This document shows, one piece after another, positions 32,528-43,665 of a DNA stretch of 43,665 nucleotides (within the stretch, counting starts at the first letter, position 1; the number at the start of each line of letters is the position of its first letter). The stretch is taken from positions 1-43,665 of the forward strand of contig NZ_QVML01000023.1 of assembly GCF_010501015.1 (NCBI RefSeq), in the 5' to 3' direction. The notes beneath the pieces were generated by a model. It saw only the letters and a list, made by a program, of their open reading frames with translations, did no database searches and was not told where the DNA came from. Source of the DNA: Bacteroides sp. 214 (GTDB taxonomy: Bacteria > Bacteroidota > Bacteroidia > Bacteroidales > Bacteroidaceae). Both the position numbers and the translations under genes were made by a program.

Positions 32528-33547
32528 ATGAACTGGAATAAAACAAAAATACAGATAAACAACGGAGAATTTGTAGAAGCACAAGCTCCTGTTATAGTAT
32601 CCGCGAGCCGCTCGACAGATATTCCTGCGTTTTATTCAGATTGGTTTTTTCAAAGATTGAAAGAAGGATATGTTAAATGGAAAAATCCATTTAATGGAGT
32701 TCCACTATATGTCTCATTTCAAAATACCCGCTTGATTGTGTTTTGGTCGAAGAATCATAAACCAATGATGAAGCATTTGGATTATTTGAATGAAAAGGAT
32801 ATCAATTATTATTTCCAGTTTACACTTAACGATTATGATGCTGAAAAATTAGAACCTCAAGTTCCCAATGTTCAATCAAGAATTGAAACATTTATTGAAC
32901 TTTCGGAAAAAATTGGAAAAGAAAAAGTGATTTGGCGTTTTGACCCTTTGATTTTGACCGACAAAATTGGCGTTGATGAATTGTTGCGAAAAATTGAAAA
33001 TATTGGCGATCAACTGAAAAATCATACAAATAAGCTGGTTTTTAGTTTTGCAGATATTAAAACCTATAAGAAGGTTCAAAATAATTTGAAAAGTAATTCC
33101 ATTTATTATCAAGAATTTAATGAGCGAACAATGACCGAATTTGCAGCGAGTCTTCAACATTTAAATGAAAACTGGCACTTTGAACTTGCTACTTGTGCAG
33201 AACAAATACCGTTGGAAAAATATGGCATTGAACATAATAAGTGCGTTGATGACGATTTAATAATAAAACTTTTTTCGCACGATAAGGTTCTTATGGACTT
33301 TTTAGGTGTTAAAATAATACCGCCAGACATGTTTAATCCCGAAGGTTCTATCGAAAAGAAAAGAAACAACAAAGACAAAGGGCAACGGCAGCATTGTGGA
33401 TGTATTATAAGTAAAGATGTTGGAGAGTATAATACTTGTCCGCATTTGTGCGAATATTGCTATGCAAATGCGTCTAAACAAATTGCCTTAAAAAATTGGG
33501 ATTTGCATAAACAAGATAGAAATAATGCAATGATAAAAGGAGAATAA
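32528..33547 (+). CDS. DUF1848 radical-SAM-like protein
   Basis: The 339-residue protein matches DUF1848: early IVSASRSTDIPAFYSDWFFQ, YVKWKNPFNGVP, then VIWRFDPLILT. Near the C-terminus lie CxC (Cys290, Cys292) and CPHLCEYC (Cys304, Cys308, Cys311), a CxxxCxxC arrangement like the [4Fe-4S] ligand set of radical SAM enzymes, although here it is C-terminal. Members are thought to be related to spore photoproduct lyase-like radical SAM proteins; the substrate is unknown. It is the first structural gene of the cargo operon, 2 bp before the helicase gene. Confidence 0.8.
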   Translation: MNWNKTKIQINNGEFVEAQAPVIVSASRSTDIPAFYSDWFFQRLKEGYVKWKNPFNGVPLYVSFQNTRLIVFWSKNHKPMMKHLDYLNEKDINYYFQFTLNDYDAEKLEPQVPNVQSRIETFIELSEKIGKEKVIWRFDPLILTDKIGVDELLRKIENIGDQLKNHTNKLVFSFADIKTYKKVQNNLKSNSIYYQEFNERTMTEFAASLQHLNENWHFELATCAEQIPLEKYGIEHNKCVDDDLIIKLFSHDKVLMDFLGVKIIPPDMFNPEGSIEKKRNNKDKGQRQHCGCIISKDVGEYNTCPHLCEYCYANASKQIALKNWDLHKQDRNNAMIKGE

Positions 33548-33549
33548 TT

Positions 33550-34632
33550 ATGGCAGACTATTATTTTAACTTTCCACCAATAACATCGTTAACTTTGCCT
33601 CAACGAGCAGCACTAAATGAACCTAATCCAATTGCACTCTCTGGCGGACCAGGGACAGGAAAAAGTTTTGTGTCTTTGTGGAGACATATATCAAAACAAA
33701 ATCAAAATATAAATACTCAATTACTTACCTTCACAACCTCTCTTGCTTATTATTTAAAAGCGAGTAGTGCCACACAAAATGCAAATGCCTCAAATTGTGT
33801 TGATTCAACCAAAAATTGGTGTTTAAACAATGCGCAAAATCGAACTGAGATCATCGTTGACGAGGCTCAGGATATGCCCCTAAGTTTTTATGAAGATAAT
33901 AATCAGTTGCAGAGATATTCTACTCAAATATCATATGGGGCAGATGATAAACAAATTCTAAAATCAGGAGCAATAAATACGAATGGTACTTATAATCTAA
34001 ATGTCTGCGCACCAGAGAGAGAATTGCAAAGAGTATTTAATAATAGAAGGTTTGTATTGGACAGAAATTTTAGAAATACCCAAAGTATTTTGTTATTTGC
34101 AAAAACGGTTTTTCCTCAAGCACCTATTTCTCAAAATGAAATAGACTCATGTCGAGAAATTGGAGACAAACCACTTTTGTATGTTACAAATAATAATTTG
34201 CAAAAACAAAATCAAACCATAATTGATATAGTTAGGCAATTAAATGTAGATGAACATAATATAGGCATATTGACACCTTTAGCAAATGTCCCATGGGCGG
34301 GAGGTGATGCTTTGACTGCAAGTTACTATTTCAATTTATTGCATAATTTCGATTGCAGTTTTTATGATCATACGTTACACGATGCAAATGGTGGCCTTCG
34401 CGCTATGAAAAATATTCATATCACACCTTTTAAGTCAGCGAAAGGCTTGGAGTTTGATACTGTTATCATTCCATGCTTTGATGCCTTTTTGCAATCCTTC
34501 AGAGTTATATCATGGAGAGATTTCTTTGTAGGTGTCACAAGAGCAAAAAGCAATTTATTCTTGTTCTCAAACAATGACATAACGATTAATAATCCTCTTT
34601 TGAATTCAGTAATAGATAAACAAATAATATAA
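33550..34632 (+). CDS. Minimal UvrD/SF1-type helicase
   Basis: The 360-residue protein retains the SF1 motif set in compact form: Walker A SGGPGTGKS (31-39), motif II VDEAQD (103-108), a motif III-like GADDKQ (130-135), motif IV-like LDRNFRNT (170-177), motif V KSAKGLEFDTVIIP (295-308) and motif VI VGVTRAKSNLFLFS (327-340). It is about half the length of UvrD or Rep because the 1B and 2B accessory subdomains are missing or tiny. Such stripped ATPases are often defence or modification subunits acting with partners rather than free helicases. It starts 2 bp after the DUF1848 gene and ends 2 bp before the next gene. Confidence 0.85.
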   Translation: MADYYFNFPPITSLTLPQRAALNEPNPIALSGGPGTGKSFVSLWRHISKQNQNINTQLLTFTTSLAYYLKASSATQNANASNCVDSTKNWCLNNAQNRTEIIVDEAQDMPLSFYEDNNQLQRYSTQISYGADDKQILKSGAINTNGTYNLNVCAPERELQRVFNNRRFVLDRNFRNTQSILLFAKTVFPQAPISQNEIDSCREIGDKPLLYVTNNNLQKQNQTIIDIVRQLNVDEHNIGILTPLANVPWAGGDALTASYYFNLLHNFDCSFYDHTLHDANGGLRAMKNIHITPFKSAKGLEFDTVIIPCFDAFLQSFRVISWRDFFVGVTRAKSNLFLFSNNDITINNPLLNSVIDKQII

Positions 34633-34634
34633 AA

Positions 34635-36248
34635 ATGGAAACACGATATTTTTTCCCGATAAGCTCAATAAGTTTGGCCGATTATTTCGGTTGTGCTTGT
34701 ATCAAGCCAAGTAAATATTTTGGAAATAAACCAACTGATATTCAAAATAAATTTGATTCATATCTATTATTGAGTGATAAAAAAATAAAAGGAAGTGGAA
34801 TTGACTGCGCTCTCGAATTAGTTTTATCGAAAGATGAAATAAAAGAATTGAATAACGTATATAATGGTTTTTATTTGTATAAAAAACCATTACCGATTTC
34901 GAGGGTTAAAACAATTTATTTTATAGATGAGATTCAGAGAAAACAAACTATCGCAAATATTGAATTGAGTACCGCTTTTATTCCTCACGAGTTAATAAAA
35001 GAGTCGGATTTTGATGATATTGATTTATCAATTCTGGAAGACATAACCACACCTGACAACAACAATGATTGGCGAAACAATATTAAACGATTTGACAGCT
35101 TTTTGGGAGGATTTGCTTTAATGCGTTTAGCAGGAGAAGATTATATGAATTTTTCCGAGAATTATTTTTCCACATTATCTTTTTTTAATGAAGTAATACA
35201 AAAAGAGCTTCAACAAAACAACATCAATATTACTGATAAATATTTTGATGCGTTTGTAGGAGAAAAAGGATTTAAAAAATTATTGCCCATTATTAATAAA
35301 CGAATAGAAGAAGAAGACTTAAACATATTGGCTAAAGAGGATGGACAAACAATATTGAAAAATAGTGTTCGGTTAATTGACTTATCAAAATTGGACAAAG
35401 ATACAAAGACATATATTGCAGCAGTATTATATACTTATAAGGTAGGGCAAGAAGCTGGAATGAAAAAAATAGATGAATTAATACGAACTAATTTCAGGGA
35501 AGTTGCTAAAGGTGAGGGTATCGCACTATGCTATGGCTTAAATAGAGGTTATTCTGCTTTTAATAACAAATACAAGGATAAAATTGTAAAATTTCAATTA
35601 AACAGTCAACTCGACTATTATACGATCGAAAGTTTATATCAATATGCTTTTAATCAGATTAAGTCAGAAGAATTTCCTTACCTAAGTTGGTGTCCCAAAC
35701 AAAAATTGTCTAAAACAATAACACCCGACTATAGGATTTTAGATGTTGTTGTAAAAGGTAAAAAAAAAGCAAGACTTCTCTCTTCAGAATATTTGGAAAA
35801 CTTGTTGTTGCAATTTTTTCAAAAAGATAGTGCTTCGCTTTTCAGAGGATTATTTGAAAAAATGCGAGAAATAATATACAAAGATGCCAAAAATGAAATT
35901 GCAGAAGATTATGAAAATCAAATTATCCAAAAACAGGAAGAAATAGAAAATCTAAAAGCAGAACTAAAAAAGCTATTAGAAATTCAAAAAACAACTTCTA
36001 CGAAGGAATATAAACAACGAGAAGAGCTATCTGCTCAAACAATAATAGTCGAGGATCCTCAAATGTTTTATACTTCAGAAAAATATGTTAAAAAAGTCAT
36101 AGAAAAATATTTAGCATATAAAGAAAAAGGGAAGAAGGTGCTTGAAAATGAAGCAAAAGCAAAGGGTATAAATGTAAAAAGCAAAAAAACAGACGAAATT
36201 ATATTATTATTAATGACTACTCCTGATTCTAATATCCCTAATTTATGA
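34635..36248 (+). CDS. Unknown protein with coiled coil and SAP-like tail
   Basis: I do not recognise the family. The 537-residue protein has a distinctive start (YFFPISSISLADYFGCACIKPSKYF). A central helical region includes KTYIAAVLYTYKVGQEAGMK and FREVAKGEGIALCYGLNRGY, and a coiled-coil stretch follows (about 425-455, QIIQKQEEIENLKAELKKLL). The tail (about 484-530) holds the pattern YLAYKEKGKKVLENEAKAKG ... KTDEIILLL, which resembles a SAP/HeH DNA-binding helix pair. No nuclease motif is obvious. It is translationally locked between the helicase (2-bp gap) and the methyltransferase (4-nt ATGA overlap), so it is probably their partner, perhaps the DNA-binding subunit. Codon use is very AT-rich. 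Confidence 0.75.
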   Translation: METRYFFPISSISLADYFGCACIKPSKYFGNKPTDIQNKFDSYLLLSDKKIKGSGIDCALELVLSKDEIKELNNVYNGFYLYKKPLPISRVKTIYFIDEIQRKQTIANIELSTAFIPHELIKESDFDDIDLSILEDITTPDNNNDWRNNIKRFDSFLGGFALMRLAGEDYMNFSENYFSTLSFFNEVIQKELQQNNINITDKYFDAFVGEKGFKKLLPIINKRIEEEDLNILAKEDGQTILKNSVRLIDLSKLDKDTKTYIAAVLYTYKVGQEAGMKKIDELIRTNFREVAKGEGIALCYGLNRGYSAFNNKYKDKIVKFQLNSQLDYYTIESLYQYAFNQIKSEEFPYLSWCPKQKLSKTITPDYRILDVVVKGKKKARLLSSEYLENLLLQFFQKDSASLFRGLFEKMREIIYKDAKNEIAEDYENQIIQKQEEIENLKAELKKLLEIQKTTSTKEYKQREELSAQTIIVEDPQMFYTSEKYVKKVIEKYLAYKEKGKKVLENEAKAKGINVKSKKTDEIILLLMTTPDSNIPNL

Positions 36249-37735
36249 GCAATTTGTTTGATAATCTGTTTGAAATATCTGATTCTTCCGATTCATTAGA
36301 TAATTTCCTCAATGAAAATATTCAGGATATAATAGAGTTTTGCAATTCTGATTACAATAACATTGTAAATTGCAAGCAATCTATAGAGACTTTTATTTTA
36401 CTAAAATGTAACATAATAGATGGATTGAATTATGAAGAAACATATAATAAAGCATTCATTTCAATATTATTAGAATTTTGTGAACGATTAAACCTTCGAT
36501 CTTCTATTATTTCAATATATCCAATTATTGATAGAAATAATTTGGGCGTCGGAAGTAGATTGCAAGCTGCATTATTATTTTTATATAATGTTGATAGTAA
36601 TTCTACACTTATAAATAGATTTGATGAAATATGTCAGAATCTTGAATTAGCAATTGAATTTGAAGATGATAATGAAAAAAAATCAATAACTACATTTTTG
36701 AATTATTATTATTGTGTTATTAGGGATACATATCCACATATTAAATTTGCTTCTGAATTAAAGTTAAAAATTGAAAAGGCTCTTGATAATAACATATATC
36801 AATTCCTTAAGCACGAGTCTATAATTCAGTCATTAGGTGTAAATTACAATAATGTAGATGACATACAGAAAATAATAGACACTCTTTTAGAGAAGACGAT
36901 AATTACTCATTCTGTCAGTGACATTAGCAAAATAATAATAGAGACTGATACAGAATACTCTAATATGCTAAAGGATGTTGCAGCTAATTTTGATTCAATT
37001 CGTTCTATTTCTGTTCGTCATGCCGGAAGTCAAAAAATAACAGGTCGTGGTGTGAAAATTCTTGAATCGGAAGTTGAATTATATGGATATTTCAAAAGCT
37101 ATGGAAATATGCACAAAGCAAAGCTGCAATCCGCATTCAATGCTTTGCCTAGTATATCTTCAAAAATCAACATTATTGACTGGGGGTGTGGTCAAGGATT
37201 TGCAAGTATGGTTTTCCTTGAAAAATATGGACATGAAAATATAAATCAAATTACACTTATTGAACCTTCAGAAATTGCTCTTAAAAGAGCAGCATTACAC
37301 TGCAAAAAATATTGTTCTAAAATCTTATTAAAAACAATCTGTAAAAAATTAAATGATTTAGACGAAAGTGATTTCAATATACCACAATCCGATATCACAA
37401 TACATCTTTTTTCAAATATTCTTGATATTGACGACTATTCACTAAATCGTTTAATCAACTTAATAGAAAAAACACTATCAAAAAAAGATTATTTTGTTTG
37501 CGTTAGTCCTTATATTGATACTATAAAGACAGAAAGACTAGAATCTTTTAAGCGTTATTTTGAAAATAAGCATACTTCTTCTTTTCAATTATTAAAAGAA
37601 AAATTAAATGGTAAAGTTGGTACATATTGGAAGTGCAACAATCATAATAATCCCTGTTACGACCATAATCAAAAGATTACAGGCTATTGCAGTAATAAAT
37701 GGACAAGAGTGATCAATGTTTTTAGTGTGAATTAG
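36245..37735 (+). CDS. Class I methyltransferase with a large helical N-terminal domain
   Basis: The 496-residue protein has about 250 residues of helical, AT-rich-coded sequence with no recognised family, then a segment GSQKITGRGVKILESEVELY and YFKSYGNMHKAKLQSAFNAL, then a SAM-binding core with motif I IIDWGCGQGFAS (about 309-320) and motif II-like ITLIEPSEIALKRA. The C-terminus contains Cys/His-rich YWKCNNHNNPCYDHN. No NPPY or other DNA-MTase catalytic motif is visible, so RNA, protein or small-molecule targets are possible; the core recalls ribosomal-protein/rRNA-type methyltransferases, tentatively. It overlaps the upstream gene by 4 nt. Confidence 0.75.
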   Translation: MSNLFDNLFEISDSSDSLDNFLNENIQDIIEFCNSDYNNIVNCKQSIETFILLKCNIIDGLNYEETYNKAFISILLEFCERLNLRSSIISIYPIIDRNNLGVGSRLQAALLFLYNVDSNSTLINRFDEICQNLELAIEFEDDNEKKSITTFLNYYYCVIRDTYPHIKFASELKLKIEKALDNNIYQFLKHESIIQSLGVNYNNVDDIQKIIDTLLEKTIITHSVSDISKIIIETDTEYSNMLKDVAANFDSIRSISVRHAGSQKITGRGVKILESEVELYGYFKSYGNMHKAKLQSAFNALPSISSKINIIDWGCGQGFASMVFLEKYGHENINQITLIEPSEIALKRAALHCKKYCSKILLKTICKKLNDLDESDFNIPQSDITIHLFSNILDIDDYSLNRLINLIEKTLSKKDYFVCVSPYIDTIKTERLESFKRYFENKHTSSFQLLKEKLNGKVGTYWKCNNHNNPCYDHNQKITGYCSNKWTRVINVFSVN

Positions 37736-37756
37736 TAATAAATAGATTAACATATC

Positions 37757-39064
37757 ATGCCCGAACAACAAAACATAGAATACAAGTCCTCTTGGCACGA
37801 TGACTATCTAAAATGGATATGCGGCTTTGCTAACGCACAGGGTGGACAGATTTATATCGGCAAAGACGATGTTGGAAATGTCGTTGCTGTTGAAGATTAT
37901 AAAAAGCTGATGGACGAAATTCCCAACAAAATCAAGAATAATATGGGGATAACCGCTGAAGTAAATCTTCTGCAAGAAGATGGTAAGCATTACATTGAAA
38001 TTGTCGTTCAGCCTTATTCTGTTCCCATTTCTTTGCGGGGCAGATACTATTATCGTAGCGGAAGTGTAAAACAAGAGCTGACAGGGACTTCGCTGAATGA
38101 ATTTCTTTTGAAACGATTTGGACTGGCTTGGGATGAAGTAACCGAGTCGAGAGCCACCTTCGATGATATTGACGAAAAGGCTTTCAAAGCCTTTTTGGTT
38201 ATGGCGAAAGAGAAAGACCGTTTGCCTGATGTAGAAGGGCTGTCTATGGAAGATGTTTTTAACAAATTACGTCTGACCAAAAATGGAGAACTTACACGTG
38301 CCGCAATAATTCTTTTCGGTAAAGACCCAAGGAATTTCTTTACGAATGCCTTTGTAAAGATTGGGCGTTTCAAAGGAGATACAGATTTGCGCTTTCAAGA
38401 TGTCGAGGAAGGAAATTTAATCGTTTTGCTAAAAAGCGTGTTAGAGCGATTAGATCATAAATATCTTACTCGCTCCATTGAGTTTAAAGGCATGCTACGT
38501 CTGGAGCACAGTGAATATCCTATTCCAGCACTGCGTGAAATGCTTCTCAATGCGATGGTTCACCGTCAATACATGGGTTCATTTACTCAAATCAGGGTTT
38601 ATGATGATAGAATAACTATCTGGAATGATGGTAAGCTGCCCGAAGGCATTACTTTGGAGATGCTCAAACATATCCATTCCTCCCACCCACGCAATCCACT
38701 TATCGCAGATGTTTGTTTCAAAGGTGGACTTATCGATTCTTGGGGCCGTGGCACTGTTCGAATCATTGAGTCTTGCAAAGAAGCAGGGCTTCCTGAACCC
38801 GAACTGACAGAACGCGAAGGCGGTTTCTTGGTAACCTTATTTAAGAACAACCTTACAGAAGAGCAATTGGTGAAACTTGGTCTTAATGCAAGGCAAGTAA
38901 AAGCAGTATCGTATGTAAAAGAGAAAGGCCGTATTACTAACAGCGATTATCAAACGCTAAATGAAATATCTGACAGAACCTCTTCAAGAGATTTGGAGGA
39001 TTTAGTAGCCAAAGGTGTTTTGAAGCGAGTTGGAGATAAAAAAAGTGCTCACTATGAAATATAG
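37757..39064 (+). CDS. Schlafen-type AlbA_2 protein with ATP-binding C-terminal domain
   Basis: The 435-residue protein has an AlbA_2/Schlafen-like N-terminal domain (about 1-125: EYKSSWHDDYLKWICGFANA, GGQIYIGKDD, YYYRSGSVKQELTG). A GHKL-type ATPase-like domain follows (about 250-370: LREMLLNAMVHR, IRVYDDRITIWNDGKLPEG), then a winged-helix end (about 380-435). Proteins of this type are annotated as RecG-like or transcriptional regulators and are frequent beside type I restriction-modification genes in Bacteroidota. It is 21 bp after the methyltransferase gene and 170 bp before hsdR, so it could belong to either unit. Confidence 0.85.
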   Translation: MPEQQNIEYKSSWHDDYLKWICGFANAQGGQIYIGKDDVGNVVAVEDYKKLMDEIPNKIKNNMGITAEVNLLQEDGKHYIEIVVQPYSVPISLRGRYYYRSGSVKQELTGTSLNEFLLKRFGLAWDEVTESRATFDDIDEKAFKAFLVMAKEKDRLPDVEGLSMEDVFNKLRLTKNGELTRAAIILFGKDPRNFFTNAFVKIGRFKGDTDLRFQDVEEGNLIVLLKSVLERLDHKYLTRSIEFKGMLRLEHSEYPIPALREMLLNAMVHRQYMGSFTQIRVYDDRITIWNDGKLPEGITLEMLKHIHSSHPRNPLIADVCFKGGLIDSWGRGTVRIIESCKEAGLPEPELTEREGGFLVTLFKNNLTEEQLVKLGLNARQVKAVSYVKEKGRITNSDYQTLNEISDRTSSRDLEDLVAKGVLKRVGDKKSAHYEI

Positions 39065-39116
39065 CTTGGCGGATAAATGGCGGATACGTGGCGGAAATGG
39101 CGGATAACTATTTATG
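39065..39116. repeat. Short GGCGGA-type tandem repeat
   Basis: Directly after the stop codon of the AlbA_2 gene, GGCGGA occurs four times within about 40 bp (39068-39108), as TGGCGGATAAA, TGGCGGATACG, TGGCGGAAA and TGGCGGATAAC. The period is about 10-11 bp. It is GC-rich against an AT-rich background and could be a regulatory or slippage-prone element. Confidence 0.7.
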
Positions 39117-39185
39117 AGTTTCTGTAAGCTAAATTTGGAAGCAACAGTTTGAAGTTGTTATAAATGAATATCGTATGATATTTAT

Positions 39186-39193
39186 TATTTTTG
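39186..39193 (+). promoter_or_regulatory. -7 promoter element of the hsdRMS operon
   Basis: TATTTTTG fits TAnnTTTG and is followed by a 41-bp leader to the hsdR ATG. No TTG at the expected -33 distance is present. Confidence 0.5.
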
Positions 39194-39234
39194 CAAGCAA
39201 CTTCCGATAATATAAATTATGTAGAAGTTAGAAA

Positions 39235-43378
<4,144 letters not shown>

Positions 43379-43379
<1 letters not shown>

Positions 43380-43665
43380 TGGATACGAAGAAATTACGTC
43401 AAAAAATCCTCGATTTAGCTATACGTGGCAAGCTAGTTCCTCAAGATCCCAATGATGAGCCAGCTTCAGTTCTTATCGAGAAAATCCGTGCGGAAAAAGA
43501 GCGATTAATCAAGGAGAAAAAGATTAAGCGAGATAAGAACGAATCATATATTTACCGTTCCGATAAATCATATTACGAGAAGTTCGCCGACGGAACTGTG
43601 AAATGTATCGACGAGGAGATACCGTTTGAGATACCTGAGAGTTGGGAGTGGTGTAGATTGGGAAA
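43379..43665 (+). CDS. hsdS: Type I specificity subunit S, 5' part only
   Basis: The ATG is formed with the last base of the hsdM stop codon (TAATG). The first 95 codons are open to the window edge: MDTKKLRQKILDLAIRGKLV, PNDEPASVLIEKIRAEKERL and PESWEWCRLGK, typical of an HsdS beginning before the first target-recognition domain. HsdS sets the DNA recognition sequence. The gene is cut by the window end, not by mutation. Confidence 0.93.

Noticed and set aside
33550..34632. Truncated UvrD pseudogene
   Set aside because: Although short, the reading frame is intact and every SF1 core motif is present in order, so it looks like a compact functional ATPase.
33550..37735. BREX, DISARM or Dnd system
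   Set aside because: No PglZ, BrxC, DrmA/B or Dnd-type genes are present; a helicase plus a methyltransferase alone do not fit these systems.

Overview
The window looks like a Bacteroidales (Bacteroidota) chromosome. The evidence is the repeated -7 promoter element TAnnTTTG, often with a TTG about 19-20 bp upstream, together with a fimbrillin-like lipoprotein, secreted proteins with type IX secretion (T9SS) type A sorting tails, a long NusB, DUF5606, DUF3276 and a YbbR/YajC/CoaE cluster. The genus cannot be fixed from the sequence; the T9SS-type tails suggest a Dysgonomonas/Paludibacter/Porphyromonas-like lineage more than a classical gut Bacteroides, but this is inference.

Bases 1-24,940 are mostly core chromosome. 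In order they hold: a membrane-anchored HTH regulator convergent with a fimbrillin/GLUG lipoprotein and its small leader-like protein; carboxynorspermidine synthase and recA; a structured intergenic repeat; a conserved hypothetical divergent from clpB; a carbohydrate-related cluster (trehalase/GH63-like glycosidase, ThuA-like secreted protein, large pectate-lyase-like protein); a 22-bp tandem repeat; a leftward housekeeping set (DUF5606; small membrane protein, coaE, ybbR-like, yajC; nusB); a rightward set (DUF3276, rplY, pth, S4-domain protein); a HIT protein; and dnaK with a sigma-54-like promoter.

From just after the dnaK terminator to the end of the window the sequence is accessory and reads as an integrative mobilizable element. 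It has a double-HTH zinc-finger protein, a tyrosine recombinase with a co-translated membrane protein, a TIR/SEFIR effector, an excisionase-like HTH, a winged-helix replication-type protein with a DnaC-like ATPase, a hairpin-rich candidate oriT, and BtgA/BtgB-like mobilization proteins. The cargo is an XRE regulator, then a tightly packed and very AT-rich operon (DUF1848 radical-SAM-like protein, minimal SF1 helicase, unknown protein with a SAP-like tail, unusual methyltransferase), then a Schlafen-type AlbA_2 protein and a type I restriction-modification system (hsdR, hsdM, start of hsdS). The right end of the element lies outside the window.

The most interesting candidate for an undescribed system is the helicase / SAP-like protein / methyltransferase cassette at 33,550-37,735, with the DUF1848 gene directly upstream. 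Its junctions are 2-nt gaps and a 4-nt overlap, and it lies between mobilization genes and a type I restriction system. Its defence or DNA/RNA-modification role is inferred from domain content and position, not shown.
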